Positions 43,896 to 55,339 are shown, counted from the stretch's first letter. The stretch is DNA of 64,000 nucleotides from Alopecurus myosuroides (GCA_028641055.1 CM054062.1:176827664-176891663); one strand, 5' to 3'. The notes: generated from the sequence alone by a model not told the origin. Translations and numbers: made by a program.

Positions 43896-45365
43896 CTAAG
43901 CATCGGAATGCTCAGAGGACTCACCAGCAGACATCTCAGACTCTCCCTGTGCCTCAAACTCAGCATCATCCTCCTCATCATCATCCGCAGCCCTGGAGGT
44001 GGTAGCCTGTGTGACCCGGAGAGCCTCCTCAATGCGCTCCCAAGGAGTGCGATCATCAGCAGACCAAGCAGTGTAGGACTGAGCAACAAGAGGAGTGGGC
44101 AGATCACCAGTAGCACCACTCATGTGGTGAAGAATCTGACTCTGGGTGCTAGCCATGGCTGTGTCTCTGCAATAGGCCATGTACAGCTCCTTGTGAATGT
44201 CCACCTTCATGAAAAGCACATTGCGCTGAAACCAGGAGAGCTTCCTGACATGGCGCATAGTGATGGAACCCGGAGTGGACGCAGGCTGAGCACTAGAGAA
44301 GGGGCCTCCCATAGAGGAACCACCCTCAAAAGGAGTATCATGAGCAGCAGGTGTGGTCTTCTTGTTCCTCTTGATGTACGGCTTCTTGACCTTGTGCTCA
44401 ACCATAGGTAGCTCCTCAAACTCCTTCTGCATCACATGCTTGATGAGCATCATGATATAAGGACCATAGGGAATGGTGTTACCACCAATCATATCAGTGT
44501 ACAGCTCGTGAAAGATGATGTCCATAACATCCACAGAATATGAAGCAGTCGGATCCTCATCACCCATGCACTCCTTAGCCAGAATCAGAAGGTTGCACAA
44601 AGGAGTGGTGAGAGCATCATTATTACCTCCACTCGGCACCAAGAAGGATATGAAGATACGCACCAGCTGATCATAGAGGGGAATAAGTCCCTCATTGCCT
44701 CCAACAGTAAATCCAGGAGCATATAACTCAGCCATAAACATCTCCCTCCGAGGCCTATCCACCTCATGCACATGGCGACCAACTGGAGGATGAGAGTTGT
44801 AAGAGTATCCAAGAAGACGAGCAAATCTGGGGAAAGTAATCTCACAAGGAGTGGACTCAGTCATCCGCTTGAGGCAGCAAACCTGATCCTTACTGAACAC
44901 CAGAGTAGACATAAACTGCATGACGAGCTAGGTGTTGTAGTTGCACTGAGTCTCCATGAGCTTCACTAGCCCGAACCGCTCAACAATACTCGCGGCATCA
45001 GCAAACTCCTCCTTCTCCTTGATATCAGCAAAATCAAATGGGTTCATCTCACGGATAGAGAACCGGAAGTCACAGTAGATATCAGCATAAATGTAAGACT
45101 ACTCCAGGTTCCAGAAACGAGAATCACAAGTAGCATCTCGAGGAGTGAGGTAGACATCCTTCTTCCTAAGCACAGAGAAATCCGGGACAGTGATATCGGT
45201 CTTATAGTTGAGCCGAGTCTTCCTCTTGGGCCTAGATGAAACCTGTTTCTTGGGGCGCCTGCTAGAACCCCTTCCAGAACCACCTGTGAAACAAGACAAT
45301 AGAAGGAGAGCAATAGGGATGATTGCACGAATGTCAAGCAACGGATGAAACATGCATAAAAACAA
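43896..45365 (-). pseudogene. Env-like ORF of the SIRE-type Copia (broken)
   Basis: An additional ORF downstream of pol, as in SIRE-lineage Copia elements, where it is often called env-like although its function is unproven. Reading is continuous in one frame from 45365 to the stop at 43896 except for TAG at 45101-45099 and TAG at 44930-44928. The N-terminal part is basic (RPKKQVSSRPKRKTRLNY). The middle has the conserved-looking block FARLLGYSYNSHPP, RREMFMAELYAPGF, ILAKECMGDEDPTASYSVD and TIPYGPYIMMLIKHVM. The end is acidic (DDDEEDDAEFEAQGESEMS). No clear signal peptide or membrane anchor. It resembles the plant-transposon protein family often annotated from such elements. Confidence 0.65.
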
Positions 45366-46506
45366 TAGAAAAGATTCTAGGTATTAATCTAAGTAGAAAT
45401 CTAGCAAGGATTATTTTTGGGCTGTTGTAAAACGGTACTACACAGAGCCGGATATTCCGGTTCAAAACTGAACTGGATATTCCAGTGGACCCGGATATTC
45501 CGGTTCAATCATGGACCGGATATTCCGGTACTGCGAAAACAACACAAAATCAATCCCAATCTAGAATTCAAAAGTAGATCGGTGACATGTGAATCTAGTA
45601 TATTGTATCTAGCATGCATAGGGACCCCTAAGGAACAATTTCTACCAAGCATTGTCAACAAAAACACAAATCCATGGAGTTGTATGGTTATGGCACCAAG
45701 ATTCAACGAGATTGAACTTTACTGGAATCCATGGACGAAGATGCTTGGATAGAAATGCTCCCGAGGACGAGGGGAACGAGATCTGGGCCAAAGCTTGAAG
45801 ATCCCGCGGAGGAAACGACCTGGGAGGCCAAGAATCAGTGAGGCGACGTTTGGTGGTGGAGGAGAGGAGTTGGGGAAGAAAGGGCACAAACTGCCCCTTC
45901 CCCGTTCGTCTCCTGGTTATGTGATTTTCGCCGGACCGGATATTCCGGTTCAAGTTTGAACTGGATATTGCGGCCCAAAACTGGACCAGAAATTCCGACT
46001 GCCTACTGTCCCAAAATTTCCTCGTTTCAATGGAATGACACAAGTGCTAGAAGAAGATAACTTTTTGGTAGAATGGCTTAGGATAGAAACACCAAACTGA
46101 AAGTAGTACTTATCCCTTTCAAAAGTAAGAATCAAACAAACAAAAGACCAATTGAGTGAGATTTTCCTACGAAAGAACACTTAGAAGGGAGAAAGCAAGA
46201 AATGCAATGAAATATCAACTAAAACCCAACTAAGATCCAACTTTTCGAGAAGAAGAGGTCGGTGGCCTAAGCCACCATGTAAGAGATCATGGTATGCAAC
46301 CGCGAAGATGTATCTTGGGTGCATTGCCAATTCTCGACATTGAAGCTCACAATTCAACATTAGAAAAAAGAGAGATAAAAATGAGTATTTGCTTTGGTCA
46401 TAATGGGGGGAGGGAGAACCCAATGTGTTAGGATAACACTCCCCCTATGTCCATGCCTACACCTAAACTCGAACACGTTTCATCTATAGGGGTGTGTGCA
46501 AGATCT
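45366..46506 (-). other. Spacer between env-like ORF and pol of the Copia
   Basis: No supported gene. It contains further ccggatattccgg motifs (about 45449-45535 and 45936-45990), the same palindromic motif as in the LTR. Confidence 0.6.
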
Positions 46507-49500
46507 TCAAGTCAAACTCCTAGAATCAATCACATTTAGTTCATTCCTCAAGAACAAGAATCTTTCATCATCAAGTGGCTTCGTGAAAATATTCGCAAGA
46601 TTGTCCTTGGTGGGCACATAAGATAGTGCAATATCCCCTCTTGCCACATGGTCACGGATGAAATGATGGCTAATCTCAACGTGCTTCGTTCTTGTATGTT
46701 GCACGGGATTGTAAGCAATCTTAATTGCACTTTCATTGTCACACAAAAGAGGCACCTTATCCATGTTAACTCCATATTCCTTGAGAGTTTGCCTCATCCA
46801 TAACAATTGAGTGCAAGCACTTGCGGCGGCAACATACTCGGTTTCGGCGGTGGAGAGAGATATGAAATTTTGCTTCTTGGAGTACCAACTCACTAGGGAC
46901 CTACCAAGAAATTGGCAAGCCCCGGAAGTAGACTTCCTATCATCTTGATCACCCGCCCAATCGGAATCCGTGTAGCCATTGAGAGAAAATTGTGCCCCCT
47001 TTGGGTACCACAAACCAAATCTTGGGGTATGAACCAAATAACGAAAGATCCTATGGACCGCCATAAAATGGCTATCCTTAGGGGCCGCTTGATACCTTGC
47101 ACACACACCTACACTCAAAATGATATCGGGTCTAGATGCACAAAGATAGAGCAAAGAACCAATCATAGAACGATATAAATTTTGATCCACATCTTTACTC
47201 CCCTTTGGATTACGTGATAGGAGGCACTTGACTTGCATAGGAGAAGTCTTGATCTTAGAATCTTGGAAGTTAAACCTCTTGATCATGTCTTGGGTATACT
47301 TCTCTTGAGAAATGAAAGTCCCACGGGCCAATTGCTTGATCTCAAAGCCAAAATGAAGAATTTAAGCTCACCCATCATAGACATCTCGAACCTGTTAGTC
47401 ATAAGCTTAGAGAAATCATTATTGAAAGCTTGGTTAGTTGAGCCAAATATAATATCGTCCACATAGAGTTGGCATATGAAGAGCTCTCCTTTTATTCCCT
47501 TGGTGAAGAGAGTGGGGTCGATCTTCCCAACTTCGAAACCACGATCATCTAACAATTCTCTAAGGTGCTCATACCAAGCACTAGGTGCTTGTTTGAGACC
47601 ATAGAGAGCTTTTTCAAGTTTGTAGACATGGTTAGGAAAGTTGAGATTCTCGAACCTGGGAGGTTGCTTCACATATACTTCCTCCTTGAGTGGACCATTC
47701 AAGAAAGCACTTTTCACATCCATTTGTTGCAACTTGAAATTGTGAGAAGAAGCATAAGCAAGGAGGATACGGATAGACTCAAGGCAAGCCACGGGTGCGT
47801 AGGTTTCATCAAAGTCGATGCCTTCAACTTGTGTGTAGCCTTGAGCAACCAAGCGAGCCTTGTTCCTTATGACTATGCGATGCTCATCCTCCTTGTTCTT
47901 GAATATCCACTTAGTTCCAATAACATTGTGGAAACCTTTGGGCTTCTCAACCAATCTCCAAACTTTGTTGCACTCAAAGTTATTGAGCTGATCATGCATT
48001 GCTTCAACCCAATCGGAGTCCTCAAGAGCTTCAAACACTTTCTTCGGTTCCACCATAGAGATATGAGCTTGATTCTCACTAAAGTTTGACAATTGCTTTC
48101 TTGTGGATCTTCTAGCTTGAATATACTCCAAGACCTTGTTGTCTTGGGCATCAATATGCTTCAAAGCTCTTCTTATCCTTTTGACACGACGGGCTTCTAT
48201 CTCCGCATTATTACTCGGAGGGATCACTTGATCATCTTGATCATTTGGGTCCCCATCTTGACCAACTTGTCCTTGATCATCATCATCATCATCATGAACA
48301 ACAATATCTTCAACACTTGCTTCAACTTGAGGAGAGGATGAAGAGGATGGTTGATCTTGGCCTTGACCTTGACTCGCATTAGTGAGAGGAGTGGGTACGA
48401 CTTGCGGAGTCACTTGGTCAACGAGAGGAGGGTCTTGAACATGTTCTTGGTTAGGTGTAATACTTGGCTCCTTGTCTTGTTCTTCTATTGTAGAGGAGGG
48501 CTCCACTTGAGTAGAGCATAGCCCGTCTCGAGTCGCCATAAGGTGTCCCTCAATAGGGCGGAAAAATCCCACACCCATCCTTCCTATGGCTTCTTGAGGT
48601 ATTTAAACATCTACATTAGAAACATGAAATTGTGCCACTTAGGAGCCATCATTTTCCTCGAAAGCCACACTACAAGATTCTATGACAATCCGTGAGGCTT
48701 TGTCAAAGAATCTATAAGTGTGGGATTCGACACCGTAACCAACAAATATACCCTCAATATTTTTGGATTGAAATTTAGACAAGCTAACACCCTTGATCAA
48801 ACAAAAACACTTATAACCGAATACACGGAAGTAGGAGACATTGGGCTTGTTGCCGGTGAAGATCTCGTATGGAGTCTTGTCCAAGCCTTTGCGGATGTAG
48901 AGGCGGTTGGAGGAGTGGCATGCGGTGGATATGGCCTCAACCCATAAGTATTTGGGAGAAGTGTACTCCGCCAACATGGTCCTTGCCATATCCAAAAGAG
49001 TGTGATTCTTCCTTTCGGCAACACCATTTTGTTGAGGAGTGTAAGTGGCGGAGTATTGATGACGAATTCCTTCTTCACTAAGGAATTCATTCAATGTATA
49101 GTTCTTGAACTCCGAACCATTATCACTCCTACTAGCCATAATTTGCACATTGTGTTGACGTTGCACTTGGTTGGAGAAGTCGATGATGGTTTGTTGAGTC
49201 TCACTCTTGCACTTGAAGAAATAAACCCAAGTGTATCTTGAATAATCATCGACAATCACCAAGCAATACTTCTTGCCTCCAAGACTTGCCTCGGGAACGG
49301 CACCAAAGAGATCAACATGGAGAAGCTCCAAGATCCGCTTTGATGAAATAATAGTCTTGGATTTGTTCACCGTTTCATGCATCTTTCCTTTAACACACGA
49401 CCTACAAACGCGATCCTTTGAAAAGGAAACATTTTCTTTTAGTCCGACAATAAGGCCACCTTTGTGAAGACTTTGCAAAGTTCTCATGTTGACATGGGAC

Positions 49501-49940
49501 AAGCGGCGATGCCACAACCATCCTACGTCCGCCTTTCCCAAAAGACACTTTGTTTGAGAGTTGGTAGACTTCGAAAAGTCCACCACAAACAACTCATTTT
49601 CAACATGTCCCGCGTAAGCGACGTTAAGAGTCTTGCTCCTCAAAAGGACCACAATATCAACATAAAAAAAGACGGAGAAACCCATCTTTCCAAGAGAGCG
49701 GACGTAAAGTAAATTGTAACCAAGGGATTCGAAAAGCATGACGTTCACGATAGTGATATCGGGAGCCACCACAACCTTGCCGAACCCAGATACCTTAGAC
49801 GAGGACGAGTCTCTATAAGTGACGGTTGCTTGTATGTCATTTGGGCGCAACTCCGTCACAAGTTCTTTGTTTCCGGTCATATGGTTAGTGCATCCACTAT
49901 CAATTATCCATTTAGTCCCACCGGAAGCATAGTCATGCAA
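46507..49940 (-). pseudogene. Copia pol polyprotein (broken)
   Basis: From 49940 downwards: protease (WIIDSGCTNHMTG), integrase zinc-binding region (WHRRLSHVNMRTL...CRSCVKGK) and integrase core with Asp, Asp, Glu (LHVDLFG, RSDNGSEFKN, PQQNGVAERKN), to a TAA at 48639. The RT segment (from 48578) has [54 protein letters not shown] and the catalytic [10 protein letters not shown], then a frameshift near 47345. RNase H (47331-46507) shows YTDSDWAGD, STAETEYVAA and LLCDNESAIK. Catalytic residues are kept, but the stop and frameshift prevent a full polyprotein. Confidence 0.92.
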
Positions 49941-49944
49941 GAGA

Positions 49945-50340
49945 TCATTGACCAGAGTTAGGACCCGAGATGGGTCCCTTCATGTTAGCAACAAGGGTCT
50001 TTGGAACCCAAATAATATAGTCAATGAAACTCTCAATAGGACCAACATATTTAGCTTGCACAACACCATAATAATAAACATATAAGAAATGGTGTGGATT
50101 GTTAGTTCCCGCGGAGGTACTACGAGTAGTGTTGTCCCTCATGACACTACTACTCGAGGCAACATTGTTTGCTTGAGCGGGTGTGCTACGAGTAGTGTTG
50201 TCCCTAATGACAATACCACCCGAATCACCATTTTGTTTCTTCTTCTTGTCTACATAGCCAAGACCTTGCTTACCCACTTGTTGCCTTGGAGCACTCAATT
50301 GTGGTCTAGCAATGACCACATTAGAGCTAGGGGCAACCAC
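49945..50340 (-). pseudogene. Copia gag C-terminal fragment
   Basis: Minus-strand ORF upstream of pol, with Asn/Ser-rich text and the segment FIDYIIWVPKTLVANMKGP common just before the protease in SIRE-like polyproteins. A stop (TGA, 49945-49947) separates it from pol. The N-terminal gag is lost at the truncation near 50358, so it is a remnant. It contains a repeated RDNTTRST unit. Confidence 0.65.
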
Positions 50341-50358
50341 TTGTGGGCTTGGACCATG

Positions 50359-51067
50359 ATTTCACACTCTTTTATTTTTGAGAATTCAAAATATTATTTA
50401 AATAAAAAATAATAACTAGTGATAAACTTGCATTAGAATAATCTTAAAATTAAATAATAACTAATATTTTTTGCCTTTTCAATTTAATATTGAATAATTC
50501 ATATATATATATATATCCGTAAATGGGAATTTGACAAATGATATGTCTATATCGATTTGAAAAAATGAGAGAAATTCAAATATGACATCCATATAATATT
50601 TTCTATCATAGATACACCAAGATTTTCTCAATATTCAACATCTAGGGCCGCTGGAGAAAAAACCAGCTTATAGATCTACACCCAGTAACCGTTAACCCTT
50701 TCATGTTTGTTCCGTTCTTGCTCATGGAATTTTTTGAAGAATGTAGCTTGAATAATATACATGATGATTATGTAAATATATTTCTCCTTTCCGAAACGAG
50801 CTAAAGTACGTCGAAATACAAGTTCAAATGCAAAAGTTATGCCTAAAATGGTGAGTAAGTGCAAAAATAACTAGGATATGCCGACGGCGGCCGTCGGCAT
50901 AGGAAAAAAAATAGGCCGACTAGATTCCCGTCGGCGTAGCCCAAATTTTTTTCATTGTGAGCTAGCATGTCTGGTCTACGCCGACGGCCCCGATATTTAT
51001 TGTCGGTGTATAACAAGATCGTCGGCGTATAAAAAGGCCGTCGGCGTTTTTAACTTCTTTCGTAGTG
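50359..51067. mobile_element. CACTA fragment with one terminus
   Basis: The right end finishes CTTTCGTAGTG at 51067, a CACTA tip in reverse. Before it are repeated gccgtcggcg / cgccgacgg motifs, including the palindrome atgccgacggcggccgtcggcat split around 50878-50901. This is a different subterminal repeat from the CACTA elements on the left. The remainder is AT-rich without ORFs. No matching left end was found, so it is truncated, and its left boundary is set only by loss of Copia similarity. Confidence 0.6.
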
Positions 51068-51113
51068 ACGGTACGCCTACCTACCTTCTACCTACCGCTT
51101 CCCACACATGCAC
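51068..51113. other. Short unique spacer ending in the target duplication TGCAC
   Basis: Forty-six bases between the CACTA tip and the young retrotransposon. The last five (TGCAC) are the left copy of its target duplication. Confidence 0.8.
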
Positions 51114-51678
51114 TGTCGGATATATACCGAATAGGGGTATAGAAGATGGTAGACAAAAGTGCCGGACTACCAGGGTGGCCCAAGCGGTAGTGGGCTTAGG
51201 TCCATTGGGCGGCCCAGTAGGCCGACGCGCAGAAGCCGGATTCTAGAAGAACCCGGATCACGGCCCGCGTGATCTGGCTTGGAGAAGAAGACGGATTCCT
51301 TACCGTCCAAGTTACCAGTTAAAACGTAGTCTTCTAGGTTTCCTAATCTGTAAGCCCTAGTCCGGCTATTATATAAAGCCGGACAGAGGATAGATTTCAT
51401 AAGTTCTAAGTTGAATAAGCTCTAAGTTCTAGGTTATCTCGCCGAGAAGCTGATCCTCGCCGAGTAAAGCTAGATCTATTCCCTCACACTGTAACCCAGA
51501 ATTACGGGCTTTAGTCCCTTATAGTGAGAAAGGCAGGAGTAGGTACGCCGTACTGTCGCGACGTACCGAACCTGGGTAAAATCCCGTGTTCTGTGTTACT
51601 ACGCCGTTCCGTTACCCCACGTCTCTACCGTAGTCTCATGGCACCCCAGTCTATGAAAACTACTACGATGTCTCGACA
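51114..51678 (+). repeat. 5' LTR of the young Retand-like element
   Basis: TGTCGGATATATACC...GATGTCTCGACA. A TATA box (ttatataaag, about 51369-51378) marks the promoter. The first ATG after it is at 51638, inside the LTR, and opens the gag frame. The minus-strand ORF inside is identical in both LTRs and is not supported as a gene. Confidence 0.96.
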
Positions 51679-54600
51679 GTTGGCGCCCACCGTGGGGCAG
51701 ACGACGTCAGGCGTGAAGTTCCGATCTGGGATATTAGGCGGAATCGGAAGATCGATCACTGTCGGAAGCTTGGAATTCGACAACGACGTCGGGCGCTTCC
51801 TCGACAACGGATCCTACATCCCGGCGCAAAACCATCTGGTAAGTGCCTGCGTTTTACCGATTGGATCTGCAAATATCTTTATCGGATTAACCGCGGAAGC
51901 AATGGGGTTTTGCGGTAAAAGCAATTATCTCCCACCCGCCCTATACCCAGTCGAAGACGACTATGATGCCGGATTTTGCTCAGATCGCCGACAAAACAGT
52001 GATACCCACTTTATCGGCATGGTGCAATCCGAGATCGCCGAAAACACGGATGACGGAAATCCCGTGCAAGAGGCAGACAACAATACACCCGTCCCAGAGA
52101 CGGAAGAACCAATACCCGTCACAGAGACGGAAGATCCGACATCTGTCAACCAGACGATGAACTCGGAAACAGAATCCGTGCTCGCCGCCATTGAGGCGAG
52201 ATTGGAGTCGGAAACCGGATCGGATAATTTCTCCGAAGACGAAGATGACGATGCCTTCGTACGAAAAGTTAAATCCTTTCAAGAGGGATTCCATGAAGTG
52301 CTAATGGCAAAACCAGCCGATACAAAGGGTGCCGATAGCCAGGAAAGCCCTAAAACCCCTCCGCCAGAGGAAGAGAGGGAAGACGGAGAAACCTCTCCGA
52401 TATTTCCTAATGTTAAGGAGATGACAGAGGATGAACCTGTCAAAAAACCTCCATCTTCCAAGAAAAAGCACCGTGCTTCCAAAAAACTCCAGTACAAACT
52501 CCGGAAGAAACAGTTAGCTGATCTCGCTGACGAAAACCTGGAAGTTGGAGATGTTAGTGGCACAAAACCTGCGGAAAAGAAATCTAAGGAAATCACTGCT
52601 CCGCCAATGACAGAACTGGAAGAGCAAGAACTATTACAAACTCCAGTGGGACCCAATGAACCCCCTGAGATGCTGGAAGCCAGGAGACAAGCTTTCCAAC
52701 GGCAACAGCAACAACTGCTTAGATCTCGGCAACACCTCCAACAAACCCATAATGACATCAAAATTATGAAGCAAGAAATTGAGGAGTACGAGAGAAAGCA
52801 CAGATCTGTCTTAAAACCTACAAGGTTACCCGGAATTACAAAACCGGAAGAGCTGCCGCCGAAAGAAAGGTTCTATAACCCATCTTGGCAAAAGCAGCTA
52901 AACGGCAAAGATGCCAAGGGTGAACCAATATACAAAACCGCAGCTGAAAACGCGGAAGCAGCGTTCGCCATCCTGAACAATGATCTGTATTCTAACGGGG
53001 AAAAACTCCAAGGGGTGTATGCTTTCCTAGGAAAAGCATTACAGCAGCAACAGCGAGGACAAGAGCGATCAGGGAGGCTGCATGATAATTCCGCCCTCTG
53101 CAAAACTGTTACTTGCGCTGCTGGAGCACCTGGACCGGAAGAACCAGGAGATTCGGACAAAAAAGAGGATCCGAGAAAAGACAAGAAAAACCCCGACAAC
53201 CGGGACGCAGCGTCTAGAACCGGACCTCATCTCCCGAAAGATGGATATAAACCACACGATCGGGAAGACAAACACCGGAATGACGGCAAAATAATGCCAC
53301 CTCCGAGAAACCCAGCCGAAAAAGCTGGAAGATACGATACACCTCACAGGCGTGAAAGATCTCGGACACCGCCCAAAGATAAGGAAAGGTACAGGAGCAG
53401 GACTCCACCTAATCCCAGAGGGCGTGACAACGGAAGAGATAGAGATAACCTCGGAAAAACGCGTCCGCGTAACAATGGAAAAGAAAGGAGTAGATCCCCT
53501 TCTGTCCATTCAGCCGGGAGATATTCTGCGCATATTGACAGAGCAGAAAAGGATGATCTATACTTTGGTCCTAAGTGTTTCACTGACAGGATCCGAAGGA
53601 TAACCCTGCATTCTGGCTTTGCCAAAGTTGGTCCAACCTACCAAAAATATACCGGCAGTACAAACCCGGATACCTGGCTTTCAGATTATTACACAGCCGT
53701 CCAGATCAACAACGGGACAGACCTGGAAGCTGTCAAGTTCCTTCCCCTAATGTTGCTAGACGGAGCCAGAGATTGGATTAATGGTTTACCATCAAGAACT
53801 GTCGACAGTTGGGATGATATGGCGAGAGTATTCACTCAGCATTTTCGAGGAACATACAAACGCCCAAATAGCATCAACCAGCTGAACCGTTGCACCCAAT
53901 TTGAAGACGAACCATACGTGGATTTCATCTCCAGATGGACTGCAATGAAGAATAGTTGCTCTGGGGTAACTGACGTACAAGCAATGCATGCTTTCGTCAA
54001 TGGCCTAAAACCCGGACTCGTACCGTTCATGGTTGGCTCTAAAAAGCACAAAGATCTCGGGTCTATGCTTACAACCGCTAATGAGCATGCTGCAGCCGAA
54101 GACGACATCAGAGCAAGAGGAGGCAACATTGAGTCACTAATACTGGCCAAGAAAACACCTCGTTCTGATAAAAAAGCAACCCCGGAGTCAACAACAAAGC
54201 CCAAGGAGGTTAACTTAGCCTTTGGAGGAGAAAAAGGGAACAAGTGGAAAGGCCGCAGTCCGGATCCCATCAATTACACTCCTGAAGAATGGGAGAGAAT
54301 TAAGTCGGAACCCTGCGTCCACCACTCCCAATTTGGCAAACCTACCCATACAAACGTGCAATGCCGGCTAAATAAGCATATGAAAGGCAATGCAGGATCC
54401 GGGAATAAGGGGAAGGGCTCCAAGAGGAAGCCCGCCAGACAAAAGCCAGAAGCTGACAAAGAAGACAGTGAATCGGACACTGATAACAAAATCCAGGAAC
54501 AACAGCGGCAAGGCGAACCCAAATTTCCGAGAGTTGATGGAGAAGCAATGTTAACTTTCCTAGCAACTCCATCAGCAAAGGTGGCCAAAAGAACACTCCG

Positions 54601-55339
54601 GGAGATAAACGCAGTCATTCCTGCAACCCCGAAATTCTTGAAGTATTCCAACACACCAATAATCTGGGATCAGTCTGATCATCCCGGAAATATCCCTGAA
54701 CCCGGCACACAAGCTCTTGTTGTAAGCCCTATTGTTCAAAACACTAGGCTAAGAAGAGTGCTGATGGACGGAGGATCCAGCATCAACATAATGTACCTAG
54801 ATACATTGAAACACTTGAAGATATCCGAGTCCCAGCTCAATTACAGCAATATACGCTTCCATGGTATTGTTCCTGGCAGGCAAGCACGCTCACTAGGAGA
54901 AATTTCCCTAGATGTCACCTTCGGAGATAAAGATCACTTCCGACAGGAAAAAGTATCCTTCGAAGTTGTGCCGTTCGAGAGCGTGTATCACGCAATACTC
55001 GGACGTCCGGCTTTCGCCAAGTTTATGGCAAGATCTTGCTACATCTACAACAAGCTGAAGATGCCAGGACCCAAAGGAGGAGTAATCACCATTGCCGGTG
55101 ATTTCAAGCTGGCAAACGAGTTGGAGAAGCAAAACGCCCTTTGCGCTCAAAGAGTTATAGCTCAGGAAGAACTAAAGGAGTTAGCCAAGGAGGTATCGCC
55201 GAAAGAAATGCCGGCAGGGAAAGAAACTCGGAAGCCAACAGATAGCTTCAAGGCATCCGAGAATACAAGACAGGTAATCCTAGATCCCAAAGATCCGACA
55301 AAATTCGTCGTTGTAGGGACTGGGATGACCAACAAATAG
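51638..55339 (+). CDS. Gag-protease polyprotein of the young Retand-like element
   Basis: Start chosen at ATG 51638, the first ATG downstream of the LTR TATA box; a second Met at 51668 (MSRQLAPTVG) is possible. The 1,233-residue product begins inside the LTR and reads across the primer site. Acidic, repeat-rich text follows (PVPETEEPIPVTETEDP), then a predicted coiled coil near residues 330-400 (QQQQLLRSRQHLQQTHND), a basic Arg/Asp/Lys region (residues about 500-650), the gag core at about 660-810 (YQKYTGSTNPDTWLSDYY, LMLLDGARDWINGLP, HFRGTYKRPNSINQL) and the aspartic protease at about 1040-1160 (RRVLMDGGSSINIMY...AILGRPAFAKFMA). It ends at TAG 55337-55339, in frame with the downstream RT and at the same point as in the other Retand-like element, so readthrough may produce a fusion. 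No internal stops. Confidence 0.9.
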   Translation: MAPQSMKTTTMSRQLAPTVGQTTSGVKFRSGILGGIGRSITVGSLEFDNDVGRFLDNGSYIPAQNHLVSACVLPIGSANIFIGLTAEAMGFCGKSNYLPPALYPVEDDYDAGFCSDRRQNSDTHFIGMVQSEIAENTDDGNPVQEADNNTPVPETEEPIPVTETEDPTSVNQTMNSETESVLAAIEARLESETGSDNFSEDEDDDAFVRKVKSFQEGFHEVLMAKPADTKGADSQESPKTPPPEEEREDGETSPIFPNVKEMTEDEPVKKPPSSKKKHRASKKLQYKLRKKQLADLADENLEVGDVSGTKPAEKKSKEITAPPMTELEEQELLQTPVGPNEPPEMLEARRQAFQRQQQQLLRSRQHLQQTHNDIKIMKQEIEEYERKHRSVLKPTRLPGITKPEELPPKERFYNPSWQKQLNGKDAKGEPIYKTAAENAEAAFAILNNDLYSNGEKLQGVYAFLGKALQQQQRGQERSGRLHDNSALCKTVTCAAGAPGPEEPGDSDKKEDPRKDKKNPDNRDAASRTGPHLPKDGYKPHDREDKHRNDGKIMPPPRNPAEKAGRYDTPHRRERSRTPPKDKERYRSRTPPNPRGRDNGRDRDNLGKTRPRNNGKERSRSPSVHSAGRYSAHIDRAEKDDLYFGPKCFTDRIRRITLHSGFAKVGPTYQKYTGSTNPDTWLSDYYTAVQINNGTDLEAVKFLPLMLLDGARDWINGLPSRTVDSWDDMARVFTQHFRGTYKRPNSINQLNRCTQFEDEPYVDFISRWTAMKNSCSGVTDVQAMHAFVNGLKPGLVPFMVGSKKHKDLGSMLTTANEHAAAEDDIRARGGNIESLILAKKTPRSDKKATPESTTKPKEVNLAFGGEKGNKWKGRSPDPINYTPEEWERIKSEPCVHHSQFGKPTHTNVQCRLNKHMKGNAGSGNKGKGSKRKPARQKPEADKEDSESDTDNKIQEQQRQGEPKFPRVDGEAMLTFLATPSAKVAKRTLREINAVIPATPKFLKYSNTPIIWDQSDHPGNIPEPGTQALVVSPIVQNTRLRRVLMDGGSSINIMYLDTLKHLKISESQLNYSNIRFHGIVPGRQARSLGEISLDVTFGDKDHFRQEKVSFEVVPFESVYHAILGRPAFAKFMARSCYIYNKLKMPGPKGGVITIAGDFKLANELEKQNALCAQRVIAQEELKELAKEVSPKEMPAGKETRKPTDSFKASENTRQVILDPKDPTKFVVVGTGMTNK
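51681..51698 (+). promoter_or_regulatory. Primer-binding site complementary to tRNA-Lys(CUU)
   Basis: TGGCGCCCACCGTGGGGC, two bases after the LTR. From memory of plant tRNA-Lys(CUU), this is the exact complement of its 3' 18 bases including CCA. It is also translated in the gag frame as part of RQLAPTVGQ. Confidence 0.75.

Larger units (their letters stand above)
42066..50358 (-). mobile_element. SIRE/Maximus-like Copia retrotransposon, 5'-truncated
   Basis: Minus-oriented. From its 3' end: LTR 42066-43315, env-like ORF 43896-45365, spacer, then RNase H, RT, integrase and protease (46507-49940) and the gag C-terminus (49945-50340). The Copia order protease-integrase-RT-RNase H plus an additional ORF after pol is typical of the SIRE lineage. 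The 5' LTR, primer site and most of gag are missing; the sequence breaks near 50358, where AT-rich DNA of a CACTA fragment begins. The base preceding 42066 belongs to the trailer of the old Retand-like element. Confidence 0.9.

Noticed and set aside
43896..45365. Envelope gene showing a retroviral origin
   Set aside because: No clear signal peptide, cleavage site or membrane anchor; it is the additional ORF of SIRE-type Copia elements, named env-like by position only.
51839..51950. Intron in the gag of the young element (gtaagt...acccag)
   Set aside because: The 112-base segment would shift the frame if removed, while the unspliced frame is open throughout.
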